A stretch of 13,850 nt of DNA. Source: Bacteroidales bacterium (GTDB lineage Bacteria > Bacteroidota > Bacteroidia > Bacteroidales > JAADGE01). Position 1 is the first letter of the stretch, and each line of letters opens with the position of its first letter. The position numbers were made by a program, and so were the translations under genes. The notes beneath the pieces are model-generated. The model had not been told where the DNA came from, did no database searches, and was given only the letters and a program-made list of their open reading frames with translations. The stretch is from positions 1-13,850 of the forward strand of contig JANTGL010000037.1 in assembly GCA_024762915.1 (NCBI GenBank), read 5' to 3'. Positions 1 to 6,412 of the stretch are shown here, one piece after another.

Positions 1-695
1 CGCACGGTTGTAATTTTTGAACTTATTGATTTCACAATTTCTTCATTATAGATATCACCCTCAAAAACAGAAAGGTATCTATTGATATAAGCCGTTGAGA
101 TTTTTGCACCGCCTTTAATAATAATTTTATGAAAACGAATTAATTTATTTTTTTCCAATTTTAAATTCAATCTGATTGAAGAATCATTAAACTCGACTTT
201 TTCGGGAATAAGCATAGCAAACGGATAACCGGAATTTTCATAGCCATTCATAATATGCTCATACAATGATGGTAATTCAGCAGGATTTACGGTATTTTTT
301 GCTTGTATTCCGGAATCACTGAGGTGAAATTTTCGCTTTAATGATGCATTAATTCCTTTAATATACAATTCATTTATACGATACTTTTTCCCGAGAAAAA
401 GTAAGGCATTTACGGAAGCAGAATCAAATTTTACACGGTCAAACGAAGCTGCAATATAGCCGTCAGAAAATAAACTGGTTTGAATTTTCTCTAATTGTAA
501 AAATAAAAGTGCAGAATCCGAAAAGCTTTTGCGATAAGCTTCTTTTTTTATTAATTTCGGTAATATCGAATCATTTGAAGTAATTTTTAATGTGTATTTC
601 TGTGCAAAACCAAAAAAAGCAAAATGCAAAAAAAGGAACAATACGATTGTTCCCTTCAATTGTAATTTAAAATATAAATTATCAGTCAATTTCAT
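1..695 (-). CDS. Omp85/BamA-TamA-like outer membrane protein with POTRA repeats (partial, 3' end outside window)
   Basis: An open frame of 231 codons runs off the left edge, so only the N-terminal part is visible. The protein starts with a basic n-region and a long hydrophobic stretch (about residues 15-31, GTIVLFLFLHFAFFGFA), followed by Gln-Lys, which fits a cleaved signal peptide. After it come two or three POTRA-like units. The clearest are around residues 106-185 (RINELYIKG start) and 187-231 (IRFHKIIIKGG, then a helical part with a G-D-x-Y turn). POTRA domains sit in the periplasm in front of an Omp85 barrel, which inserts or exports outer-membrane proteins; the barrel itself would lie beyond the window. 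I chose the ATG at 695, which overlaps the end of the upstream coiled-coil gene by 14 bp. A TTG at 659 is an alternative that would shorten the signal peptide. The overlap suggests cotranscription with that gene. The family call is moderately sure; which Omp85 subtype it is cannot be decided without the barrel. Confidence 0.72.
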   Translation of the reverse strand, partial: MKLTDNLYFKLQLKGTIVLFLFLHFAFFGFAQKYTLKITSNDSILPKLIKKEAYRKSFSDSALLFLQLEKIQTSLFSDGYIAASFDRVKFDSASVNALLFLGKKYRINELYIKGINASLKRKFHLSDSGIQAKNTVNPAELPSLYEHIMNGYENSGYPFAMLIPEKVEFNDSSIRLNLKLEKNKLIRFHKIIIKGGAKISTAYINRYLSVFEGDIYNEEIVKSISSKITTV

Positions 696-1371
696 CAATC
701 ATTTTATCAATTTCATCTTTAAAAGCCAAAGATGTTGTATAATCTTCAACGTTTTCAGTTTCTTTATATTTTTCGTTAAGTTGATTTAATTGATTGGCAT
801 ATTCGGTTTTAAGTTCAAATTCTTTTTCGAGTTCTTCAAATTTAGCCGTATCCGTAGAAGCATCAACATACTCGTTATCAGCATTATCCAGATCTTTAAT
901 ACGTTCTTCGTGCTTATGTATCTTGTCTTTTTCAATTTGTGCCATTTTGGCTTGATCAAGTTTATCTTTAACATCTTGATATTTTCCGACAAGTTTATCG
1001 TACAATTGTAATTTAGATTCACGCAATTTAATTTGCGTCATATAGGCATTTACAATTTTATCGCATTTTTCCGCCTTCTCCTTTCCTACTTTATCTATAT
1101 TTTCGGATTTTATTTGTTCATATTTCTCAAGAGCATCTTCTTTATATTGCTCTCTGTAATAAGTCAAATTCCCGTTCGGAAAAACATCGGCATAGGTTTC
1201 AACAATAATTTCGGCAGTCCAATTTTTAATTTGATCAATCTCTTTGACCGCTGCCGACTTATCATCTTCAGCATTTTTCAGTGCCGTATTTATTTTCATT
1301 TCAAGTTCACTGCCTCTTGCTTGAGGATTGTGAAGTCGTTGTTTACTTTTTTGAAAAAATTTCCAAGCCAT
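682..1371 (-). CDS. Hypothetical charged coiled-coil protein
   Basis: This 229-residue protein is rich in Lys and Glu and reads as almost entirely helical, with heptad-like spacing through about residues 20-200 (for example the KYQDVKDKLDQAKMAQIEKD segment). There is no signal peptide or membrane segment, so it is probably cytoplasmic or peripheral. An MAWKFFQKSKQR start gives a short basic, aromatic N-terminus that could touch membrane; that is only a guess. I do not recognise the family. Its last codons overlap the start of the Omp85-like gene, which implies translational coupling and a possible shared envelope role. Its start lies 27 bp from the inverted-repeat element at 1399-1566, whose left arm has a -7-like motif pointing at this gene. 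The reading frame is convincing because the downstream gene abuts it and the codon use matches its neighbours. The function is unknown. Confidence 0.8.
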   Translation of the reverse strand: MAWKFFQKSKQRLHNPQARGSELEMKINTALKNAEDDKSAAVKEIDQIKNWTAEIIVETYADVFPNGNLTYYREQYKEDALEKYEQIKSENIDKVGKEKAEKCDKIVNAYMTQIKLRESKLQLYDKLVGKYQDVKDKLDQAKMAQIEKDKIHKHEERIKDLDNADNEYVDASTDTAKFEELEKEFELKTEYANQLNQLNEKYKETENVEDYTTSLAFKDEIDKMIDEID

Positions 1372-1398
1372 TTTTAAGTATTTTTATTTTGATGTTAA

Positions 1399-1418
1399 AC
1401 CCGAAATATGCATTAAAA
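1399..1418 (+). repeat. Left terminal inverted repeat of the palindromic element
   Basis: These 20 bases match the reverse complement of 1547-1566 at 19 positions; the one difference is C/T at the thirteenth base. They form the outer end of the element. Confidence 0.6.
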
Positions 1419-1432
1419 AATCTATTACGAGT

Positions 1433-1440
1433 CAAAACTA
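1433..1440 (-). promoter_or_regulatory. TAnnTTTG -7-like element facing the coiled-coil gene
   Basis: On the minus strand this reads TAGTTTTG, a full match to the Bacteroidota -7 consensus TAnnTTTG. It lies about 62 bases before the ATG at 1371. No good TTTG -33 box is present 19-21 bases upstream, so it is a weak candidate. It is the mirror-image counterpart of the motif in the right arm of the palindrome. Confidence 0.3.
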
Positions 1441-1515
1441 CTTCAAAACAAAACGTTTCACTAACTTATAAATTTTCACCATAACGGTGCTATGCTGTAA
1501 ATTTAGAAGTTTTTG

Positions 1516-1531
1516 TATTTTTGTATTTTTG
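1516..1531 (+). promoter_or_regulatory. Tandem TATTTTTG -7-like elements facing the lipoprotein gene
   Basis: TATTTTTG occurs twice back to back (1516-1523 and 1524-1531) on the plus strand, in the right arm of the palindrome. Each matches TAnnTTTG. No clear -33 box is seen at the usual distance. The lipoprotein ATG is about 137 bases downstream, and another -7-like motif lies closer to it. Confidence 0.25.
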
Positions 1532-1546
1532 ACGCTCATTACGAAG

Positions 1547-1566
1547 TTTTAATACATATTTCGGGT
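1547..1566 (-). repeat. Right terminal inverted repeat of the palindromic element
   Basis: This is the partner of 1399-1418, read on the minus strand. Together the two repeats bracket the hairpin centred near 1483. Confidence 0.6.
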
Positions 1567-1608
1567 TAAAATTACAATATTGAACGTTAGTTTGCAAATA
1601 TTTATTAC

Positions 1609-1616
1609 TATCTTTG
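1609..1616 (+). promoter_or_regulatory. Probable -7 element (TATCTTTG) of the lipoprotein gene
   Basis: TATCTTTG matches the Bacteroidota -7 consensus exactly and lies about 50 bases before the ATG at 1668, a natural distance. A TTAG 18 bases upstream is at best a poor -33 box, and the nearest TTTG is only 14 bases away. The rest of the 1567-1667 stretch holds nothing else I can name. Confidence 0.4.
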
Positions 1617-1667
1617 CTAATAGTGTACAACATAAGCATTTTTTATTAATCAACCGACATATTAACT

Positions 1668-2066
1668 ATGAAAACAAAATATTTAAGTTCCGCATTAATC
1701 TTTTTTTTGATAATTTCATCTTGTTCAATGACCAAAAAACTCGAAAAAAAAATGATCGGAAAGTATGCCGTAGAAATGATAAAAACAAGTAATAAAGAGG
1801 AACCGTCGGATGCCTATGAAAATCTGTTAAGTGATTTATTAAAAGGGTCGTATATTCAATTTAATGAAGATAAAACCTATGAATTTAATTTAGCGGGTAA
1901 AATGCATAAAGGGTCATGGTACTTTTCTGAAGACGGAAATACACTATTCACTGATAATAAAGATCTTAAATTTCAAATTAATAAATTTACCGAAACCGGA
2001 TTGGAACTAAACAGTTTCAATAAAGATGATGTTGTATTAATGATTTTAAAAAAAATTAACGAATAA
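1668..2066 (+). CDS. Small lipocalin-like lipoprotein
   Basis: This 132-residue protein has a lipoprotein signal: a basic start, a hydrophobic run (residues 9-16) and the lipobox IISSC with Cys19 as the lipidation site. The mature part has alternating short strands and turns: IGKYAVEMIK, then GSYIQFNEDKTYEF, then KGSWYFSEDGNTLF. This W-x-F-x-D-G-x-x-L pattern is like the small lipocalin-like/META-type lipoproteins common in Bacteroidota. It is probably anchored in the outer or inner membrane facing the periplasm. The ligand and function are unknown. It is the only plus-strand gene here and ends convergently, overlapping the stop of the DUF3108 gene by 11 bp with no terminator between. The ATG at 1668 is supported by the lipobox position. 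An overlapping frame from 1580 is not coding. Confidence 0.85.
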   Translation: MKTKYLSSALIFFLIISSCSMTKKLEKKMIGKYAVEMIKTSNKEEPSDAYENLLSDLLKGSYIQFNEDKTYEFNLAGKMHKGSWYFSEDGNTLFTDNKDLKFQINKFTETGLELNSFNKDDVVLMILKKINE

Positions 2067-2838
2067 ACGGTTTTCCGAGCGGATTTTTTAAACCGTCATA
2101 TTGAATTAAATCACATTTTACCGTACTGATACCGACTTTTAAACGTATTTTAACGGGAATAAAATTACCGTCATCGGAAAACCAAACCTGCATATCATTT
2201 TCTTTTTTAATCGTACTTTTATCGTCTATAACAGGTACAAATTTCAAACAACTGATTTTCCCGAATTTTGTACGTACTTTCTCCGTTTTTTTATATTTCA
2301 CTTTTACGGTGTACAGTTGTTCATCGAAATAAGTCGTTAAATTAATTGTTTGATTTTTCTTAAATTTATTTTTAAATATCATTCTGCGAGCATAATAAAA
2401 AGCTGACAGTACATCTAAAGTTCCCGGCGGTACCTTATGTTCTCCGGATTTTAAACTGATGACTTTATTTTCTTCACGATCAAAAATAACTTCATTATAC
2501 CGACGGTAATTATTCTCATTGATATCTCGAATTGATTGTAAGGGAAGTCCGTCAAATAACTGAATATAACTTTCATAACGGTCGTTTACGCGAGCAAATT
2601 CTCCTACTAATCCGGACGTCGCAGCACCGGCTTTTACATGATAATACCAATCGTACCCAATTTGTTCAAGCATAATTTTCATTTCTGCATTACCGCCGTT
2701 AATAATACCGTATTTAATTTTATATTTTAAATATTCATCCGGTTTAAAAGCCGTATTCACAATTGGTACGGAATCTGTTTGAGCTATTATCGAAGAGTAA
2801 AAAATCAGATATACTAAAAATAATATTATTTTTTTCAT
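2056..2838 (-). CDS. DUF3108 domain-containing exported protein
   Basis: From the chosen ATG at 2838 the protein has 260 residues. It begins with a signal peptide (MKKIILFLVYLIFYSSIIAQ) in which cleavage would leave a Gln-Thr start, usual for this phylum. An upstream in-frame ATG at 2895 would place 19 extra residues before the signal and run into the terminator, so I reject it. The body matches DUF3108 as I know it: an early F.pDEYLKYKIKYG strand pair, G-N-A-E-M-K, the AGAATSGLVGEFARVNDRYESY block, the S-A-F-Y-Y-A-R-R helix, and a C-terminal strand ending with M-Q-V-W-F-S-D-D-G-N-F-I-P-V. Such proteins are periplasmic or outer-membrane associated beta-rich proteins of unknown role. The gene is alone between the OmpA-gene terminator and the convergent lipoprotein gene, and probably has its own promoter near 2866-2896. 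Confidence 0.88.
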   Translation of the reverse strand: MKKIILFLVYLIFYSSIIAQTDSVPIVNTAFKPDEYLKYKIKYGIINGGNAEMKIMLEQIGYDWYYHVKAGAATSGLVGEFARVNDRYESYIQLFDGLPLQSIRDINENNYRRYNEVIFDREENKVISLKSGEHKVPPGTLDVLSAFYYARRMIFKNKFKKNQTINLTTYFDEQLYTVKVKYKKTEKVRTKFGKISCLKFVPVIDDKSTIKKENDMQVWFSDDGNFIPVKIRLKVGISTVKCDLIQYDGLKNPLGKPFIR

Positions 2839-2865
2839 AGTTGTTCGGGTTTCGTATATATTAAA

Positions 2866-2896
2866 CAAAAACAATGCGATTTTATTATAAATCAAA
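2866..2896 (-). promoter_or_regulatory. Predicted promoter of the DUF3108 gene
   Basis: On the minus strand a TTTG (2893-2896) is followed after exactly 19 bases by TGTTTTTG (2866-2873). This fits the Bacteroidota -33/-7 pattern TTTG-N19-TAnnTTTG with one mismatch. It lies just after the preceding terminator hairpin and leaves a leader of about 20-25 bases, which suits an independent single-gene unit. Confidence 0.45.
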
Positions 2897-2901
2897 AAAG
2901 A

Positions 2902-2927
2902 AAAAAGGCAGGAATACCTGCCTTTTT
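2902..2927 (-). terminator. Rho-independent terminator after the OmpA-domain gene
   Basis: GGCAGG and CCTGCC pair perfectly around a 4-base loop (2907-2922), flanked by an A-run and a T-run. On the minus strand the stem is followed by six Ts. It lies 20 bases past the OmpA-domain stop codon and ends the five-gene sigma-factor unit. The near symmetry could also stop transcription coming the other way. Confidence 0.85.
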
Positions 2928-2947
2928 AAAAAAAGTTTGATTATGTT

Positions 2948-4120
2948 TTAAAAATCCGTGATCCGAATTTCTACTCTTCTGTTATATCCCTCTTCTTCTT
3001 CTGTTTCCGGTATCGGATAAATTTCATTTTTACTGCCCATCCCTTCGGTTTCAATTCTTGCAGCATCTATTCCGTTATCCGTTAAATATTTTTTGATAAC
3101 ATTTGCTCTGTCAGAAGACAATTTAAAATCTACATCCGTGCTCGGAAACAAACCGTTTGTATGTCCTTCAAGTACGACTTTAGCTTTTGAATTAAGCTTC
3201 ATAAATTTCAATAATTTCTTTTTTACGTATTCCGATTTAGGAACGATGGTTATTTCATTTCCTTTAAAATAAATGACCCCGAGTGTTTCATTATTCAGAC
3301 CTTTTTTTACTTTATCAAGTGCAAAATTGATTTCTTTACCGTTCAACTTATTAGCTTCTTCTGTTGAAAAAATTTTAAAGTCCGGAAAATATTTATCACT
3401 GTATACACATAATTCATATTTTGGGAAAGCGTTTTCCTGAGAATTTAAAAGAATTTCCATTTCATAAGAACCTTTTTTCTCAGTTTGCGAAGACACATAT
3501 AAATTATTATTTCTGAGATTTCTCCATCGAATATCTGCCTTAAGGGGTTTTTCATTTTTGGAATCCGTAATTTTACCCGTAACTTTTATTGTTTTTAATT
3601 CTTTAAAAAATACGGTATGCCCTTTACCGTTTCGATACATATTATTCAGAGCTAAATAAAAAACATCCCCTTTACTAACCGGAATTCCCTTCTCAAAATC
3701 AGGTTCATCTCCGCTGTATGACAAACCGGTTAAACCCTTGTCATTTGCAGGCGGATTAAAATTTGAACGAATCGGTTTAATTTTTTCTTCTTTATAATTT
3801 TGGCAAAAATTAGGCTCATCCTTAAAAAGCATAAAATCATAATTATCTTTAGAATTTAAAGGAATAATATCAAATAAAAGAATTCCGCTTTTTTGTATGG
3901 TAAATATATACCAAGTCGGATGTTTTACCAATGTAAAATCATTTAACATGTTTCCTGTTTCAGCCGGTGCAGTTGTAGGTCCGAAAATATGAAATCTTGA
4001 AATATCCAAAGCTTGCTCACACGTTGATGTATTACTGATATCAACTAGATTTTGTGCATTTACAAAAGCTGATGATAAAAAAATCAGTAAAACAGCTATA
4101 AAATTCTTTTTCATTTTCAT
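2948..4120 (-). CDS. OmpA-family C-terminal domain protein with beta-sandwich N-terminal region
   Basis: The 390-residue protein has a signal peptide ending VNA-Q near residue 23. A beta-sandwich region follows (about 28-175, with WYIFTIQKSGILLFDI and YDFMLFKD, a pattern seen in Bacteroidota exported proteins). Next is a carboxypeptidase-regulatory-like domain (about 177-275, VTGKITDSKNEKPLKADI) and a C-terminal OmpA-like domain (280-390, with GHTNG, LSSDRANVIKKYL and NRRVEIRI). OmpA domains grip peptidoglycan from the periplasm. Here the Asp that in E. coli OmpA contacts diaminopimelate is Asn322, while the partner Arg (Arg338) is kept. It is the last gene of the ECF sigma-factor unit, 28 bp after the T9SS-tail gene, and a strong terminator follows it. 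It may anchor the module's surface proteins to the wall; that is inference. The start could instead be the Met at 4114. Confidence 0.87.
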   Translation of the reverse strand: MKMKKNFIAVLLIFLSSAFVNAQNLVDISNTSTCEQALDISRFHIFGPTTAPAETGNMLNDFTLVKHPTWYIFTIQKSGILLFDIIPLNSKDNYDFMLFKDEPNFCQNYKEEKIKPIRSNFNPPANDKGLTGLSYSGDEPDFEKGIPVSKGDVFYLALNNMYRNGKGHTVFFKELKTIKVTGKITDSKNEKPLKADIRWRNLRNNNLYVSSQTEKKGSYEMEILLNSQENAFPKYELCVYSDKYFPDFKIFSTEEANKLNGKEINFALDKVKKGLNNETLGVIYFKGNEITIVPKSEYVKKKLLKFMKLNSKAKVVLEGHTNGLFPSTDVDFKLSSDRANVIKKYLTDNGIDAARIETEGMGSKNEIYPIPETEEEEGYNRRVEIRITDF

Positions 4121-4148
4121 TGAGTTTATGATTTATAGAATGATTTTA

Positions 4149-5186
4149 TTAATAATTTCTGATAAAAACTTTTGCAGTCTTTACGGGAGAATTATCGTAA
4201 GTTTTCACTTTTAATATATACAAATTTGCTGCCATACCGGAAGTACTCATCAATATTTCATCTGAATAAAACATTTTTTTTGCAATAGATTTTCCCGACA
4301 AATCAATCAATTCACATATAACAGGATAATTGATATTATCCTTTAAGAAAATTTTTAAAAAATGATCGGAAACTACCGGAAAAACATCATCAGATTGTTT
4401 TTCAATATTAATATTTTCTTCATCAACAAAAAAATTGACATTATTATACTCATTTGATTGATTATTATTTATCTGAATACGAAAATCAGATGTTTTCAAA
4501 CCGGGAATTTCAGGATGAATAAAATATATTCCTTCCGGAATGTGTTCAAAAGTAAAGTTTCCCGAATTTTTGTCAACAATTCTGAAATCCATGGGAATAC
4601 CTGCTTCATTCAATAAGATAACGGGAATCGGTAATCCGTTAATTCCTCTGTACATTTCGTTGAATTTTATTTGCCCGGATATCGTTTTTTCACCGTAAAA
4701 CGGATTCTGAAAAGACAATAAATTTAAAGTAAAATTTAAATTATCTTTTCGAATATCACTTTTTAATGCTTTTTGCCATGAATATACTTTACCCGAATAG
4801 GTTGGAATATATTTCGGGAAATATAAAAAATCATAATTTAATTCAGGAATAACATAGACGATATATTTCCCTGAATTGACATCGTTAAATTGAAAATCAC
4901 CTTCAATTATTTCTTGATTTCTTATTGTAGCATATACAGATTTATTATTATTTAAAAGATAAATTTGACCTTTCGGAAGCAGATTGGTACCGGCATATAC
5001 GGTACCTGATATTTTATTCAGATTTTTCGGTGATTTTGAAGTTTGAGAAACTGAAATTATTTTTTTTTCAGATAAAAGTAGATTTTGAGTATTACGAATA
5101 TTTTTAATTCCTCCTGACTGAAAATAAGCATAAGAATTTAATTGTAGAGCACTGAATAATATTATCAATATAAATTTGTAATTCAT
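4149..5186 (-). CDS. Secreted protein with two regulatory-like domains and a divergent T9SS C-terminal domain
   Basis: The 345-residue protein starts with a signal peptide (MNYKFILIILFSALQLNSYA). Two related beta-sandwich domains of the carboxypeptidase-regulatory/SdrD-B kind follow: about 58-155 (ISGTVYAGTNLLPKGQIYLL, then NSGKYIVYVIPELNYDFLYF and the TYSGKVYSWQKA motif common in T9SS cargo) and about 168-240 (ISGQIKFNEMYRGINGLPIP, then NSGNFTFEHIPEGIYFIHPE). Residues 266-345 resemble a type-A T9SS sorting domain: VFPVVSDHFLKIFLKD, ELIDLSGKSI, a Leu-Met-Ser-Thr-Ser-Gly turn, NLYILKVKT, then VKTAKVFI. The usual Pro-Asn-Pro near its start is replaced by Pro-Val-Val. It is therefore probably exported across the outer membrane and surface-bound or released. 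It sits 9 bp after the beta-barrel gene in the sigma-factor unit. No enzymatic domain is visible, so a structural, adhesive or binding role is more likely. The domain call is moderately sure. Confidence 0.8.
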   Translation of the reverse strand: MNYKFILIILFSALQLNSYAYFQSGGIKNIRNTQNLLLSEKKIISVSQTSKSPKNLNKISGTVYAGTNLLPKGQIYLLNNNKSVYATIRNQEIIEGDFQFNDVNSGKYIVYVIPELNYDFLYFPKYIPTYSGKVYSWQKALKSDIRKDNLNFTLNLLSFQNPFYGEKTISGQIKFNEMYRGINGLPIPVILLNEAGIPMDFRIVDKNSGNFTFEHIPEGIYFIHPEIPGLKTSDFRIQINNNQSNEYNNVNFFVDEENINIEKQSDDVFPVVSDHFLKIFLKDNINYPVICELIDLSGKSIAKKMFYSDEILMSTSGMAANLYILKVKTYDNSPVKTAKVFIRNY

Positions 5187-5195
5187 TTCTTTAAA

Positions 5196-6368
5196 TTAAA
5201 ATAAAAACTTATATCTGAAACCGAAATTAATTCCGAAAGAATTAAACCTTGAAATTAAAGGATAATCCTTATAAATTGAATTAATATTTCTTCTAACATA
5301 GGCTGAAGTTACAAAGTCAAATCTGTCTGTAATATAATAATTAAATTTAATACCTGCATAAATTGACAAATTAACAGCCGCAAATTTCGGTTCATTTTCC
5401 AAACTGTTTGTTTGAAATAAATCAGTCAAAGATACAATTTTTCCTTTGGAATTAACAAAAAAACTTGTAATAATTCCTATTTCAGGACTGAAATTAAAGT
5501 TTGGCGTATAAAAACTGTGACTGTACAATAAGGGAATTTCAAAGAAAGTATATGAATTTTTCGCACGTTCATTATAAAAAGATTCTGTTGTATCAGCTTC
5601 ATAAATATAACTCGTATCTAATAAGGTATTATATGTCGTATCTTTAAAATAATAATATACGGTATCACCCGTTGCAATTAATGTATCAATATTAATAAGA
5701 GCAACAGAATCAATTTGCATTTCAATTTTCGAATCTAAATGCATTTTAAGGACGGTATCAATTTGATATAATACAGATAAATTTGAAAAATCAATTCGGA
5801 AATTTGTAATATTAATTCCGGAAGTAAAATTATGATTCTTATGATGAAAATTCAGATTTAATCCGATATTACTTCCCATTGATGCATTTACCGCTTTTTT
5901 ATTAATTTCCGTAACGCTTTTATAAATCAAGCCCGAATTGAATGTTTGAAAACTGTATAAGGGTGAGAATAAAAAATCCAAAGAAAAGACATTTAACCTC
6001 TTTTTTTTATTTCTTTTAAACTTTTTAATCAAAAGGAAATCAGAATCTTGCATAACAATCTCACCATATCTCAGTTTTCCTGAAAGTTTTAATAAAGAAT
6101 CATTGAATTCAGTCTTAAAATTCGTATCAGAAGGAATGTAAAGGGTGTCATATACAAAGGTTGTATCATAATATACAACTGTATCATATACAAAAATCGT
6201 ATCTTTAACATCAGGAAATCCGTTTTTTTTATAATCGGTTATTTCCGGTTTAAAACTGCTTAAACTAATTACCAATAAACCTAAAAAAATAAAAAAGCGA
6301 ATAAATAAACGGAAATTACTTCCTAATTTATTATTCGCTGAGATTTTATTCTTTTTAAAGGAATTCAT
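5196..6368 (-). CDS. Outer-membrane beta-barrel protein with Asp-Thr repeat segments
   Basis: This 390-residue protein has a long basic N-terminus and a hydrophobic segment at about 20-38 (signal peptide or anchor). A periplasmic-type linker follows in which a Y/V-DT unit repeats (56-82: DTIFVYDTVVYYDTTFVYDT and on). From about residue 127 to the end it alternates amphipathic strands typical of a small outer-membrane barrel, for example NVFSLDFLFSPLYSF, FFEIPLLYSHSFYTPNFNF, IYAGIKFNYYITDRFDF and the last strand NFGFRYKFLF ending in Phe. The barrel resembles the outer_membrane_b-barrel families of Bacteroidota. A second Asp-Thr rich stretch (204-261) interrupts the barrel where a loop would be. 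It is third in the sigma-factor unit, behind the probable anti-sigma gene, and so may be the surface sensor or the main output. The exact family and ligand are not recognised. Confidence 0.82.
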   Translation of the reverse strand: MNSFKKNKISANNKLGSNFRLFIRFFIFLGLLVISLSSFKPEITDYKKNGFPDVKDTIFVYDTVVYYDTTFVYDTLYIPSDTNFKTEFNDSLLKLSGKLRYGEIVMQDSDFLLIKKFKRNKKKRLNVFSLDFLFSPLYSFQTFNSGLIYKSVTEINKKAVNASMGSNIGLNLNFHHKNHNFTSGINITNFRIDFSNLSVLYQIDTVLKMHLDSKIEMQIDSVALINIDTLIATGDTVYYYFKDTTYNTLLDTSYIYEADTTESFYNERAKNSYTFFEIPLLYSHSFYTPNFNFSPEIGIITSFFVNSKGKIVSLTDLFQTNSLENEPKFAAVNLSIYAGIKFNYYITDRFDFVTSAYVRRNINSIYKDYPLISRFNSFGINFGFRYKFLF

Positions 6369-6412
6369 GCGACGGTTTATAAAAAACCAAAGATATTAAA
6401 AAGATTGAATTA

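Larger units (their letters stand above)
1399..1566. mobile_element. 168-bp imperfect palindrome with terminal inverted repeats, MITE-like (candidate)
   Basis: The outer 20 bases of each end (1399-1418 and 1547-1566) are inverted copies with one mismatch. They begin ACCCGAAATATG on the left and end CATATTTCGGGT on the right. The match continues inward with small gaps: ATTACGAG-TCAAAA against the reverse complement of the right arm, and then ACTTATAAATTT (1464-1475) against AAATTTAGAAGT (1499-1510). A CACC-ATAAC-GGTG hairpin (1477-1489) sits at the exact centre. The element is flanked on both sides by TAA (1396-1398 and 1567-1569), which could be a 3-bp target duplication, though in AT-rich DNA this is weak evidence. 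No coding sequence lies inside. It could be a non-autonomous transposon remnant or a large structured intergenic repeat. Only other copies in the genome would tell these apart. Confidence 0.5.

Noticed and set aside
592..1484. Plus-strand frames at 592-789, 790-1011, 1033-1377 and 1281-1484, and the minus-strand 786-1022 frame.
   Set aside because: They overlap the coiled-coil and Omp85-like genes, are Phe/Ile- or Asn/Lys-rich as expected from AT-rich opposite or shifted frames, and resemble no protein.
1399..1610. An integron attC site or gene cassette around the palindrome and the AACGTTAG at 1583-1590.
   Set aside because: No GTTRRRY / RYYYAAC core pair in the correct arrangement is present and no integrase is nearby.
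1580..1792. A 70-codon plus-strand frame ahead of the lipoprotein gene.
   Set aside because: It overlaps the lipoprotein gene in another frame and lacks a signal or family; the lipobox frame starting at 1668 is better.
2839..2895. ATG at 2895 as the start of the DUF3108 protein.
   Set aside because: It would put 19 residues before a complete signal peptide and overlap the predicted promoter; the ATG at 2838 is natural.
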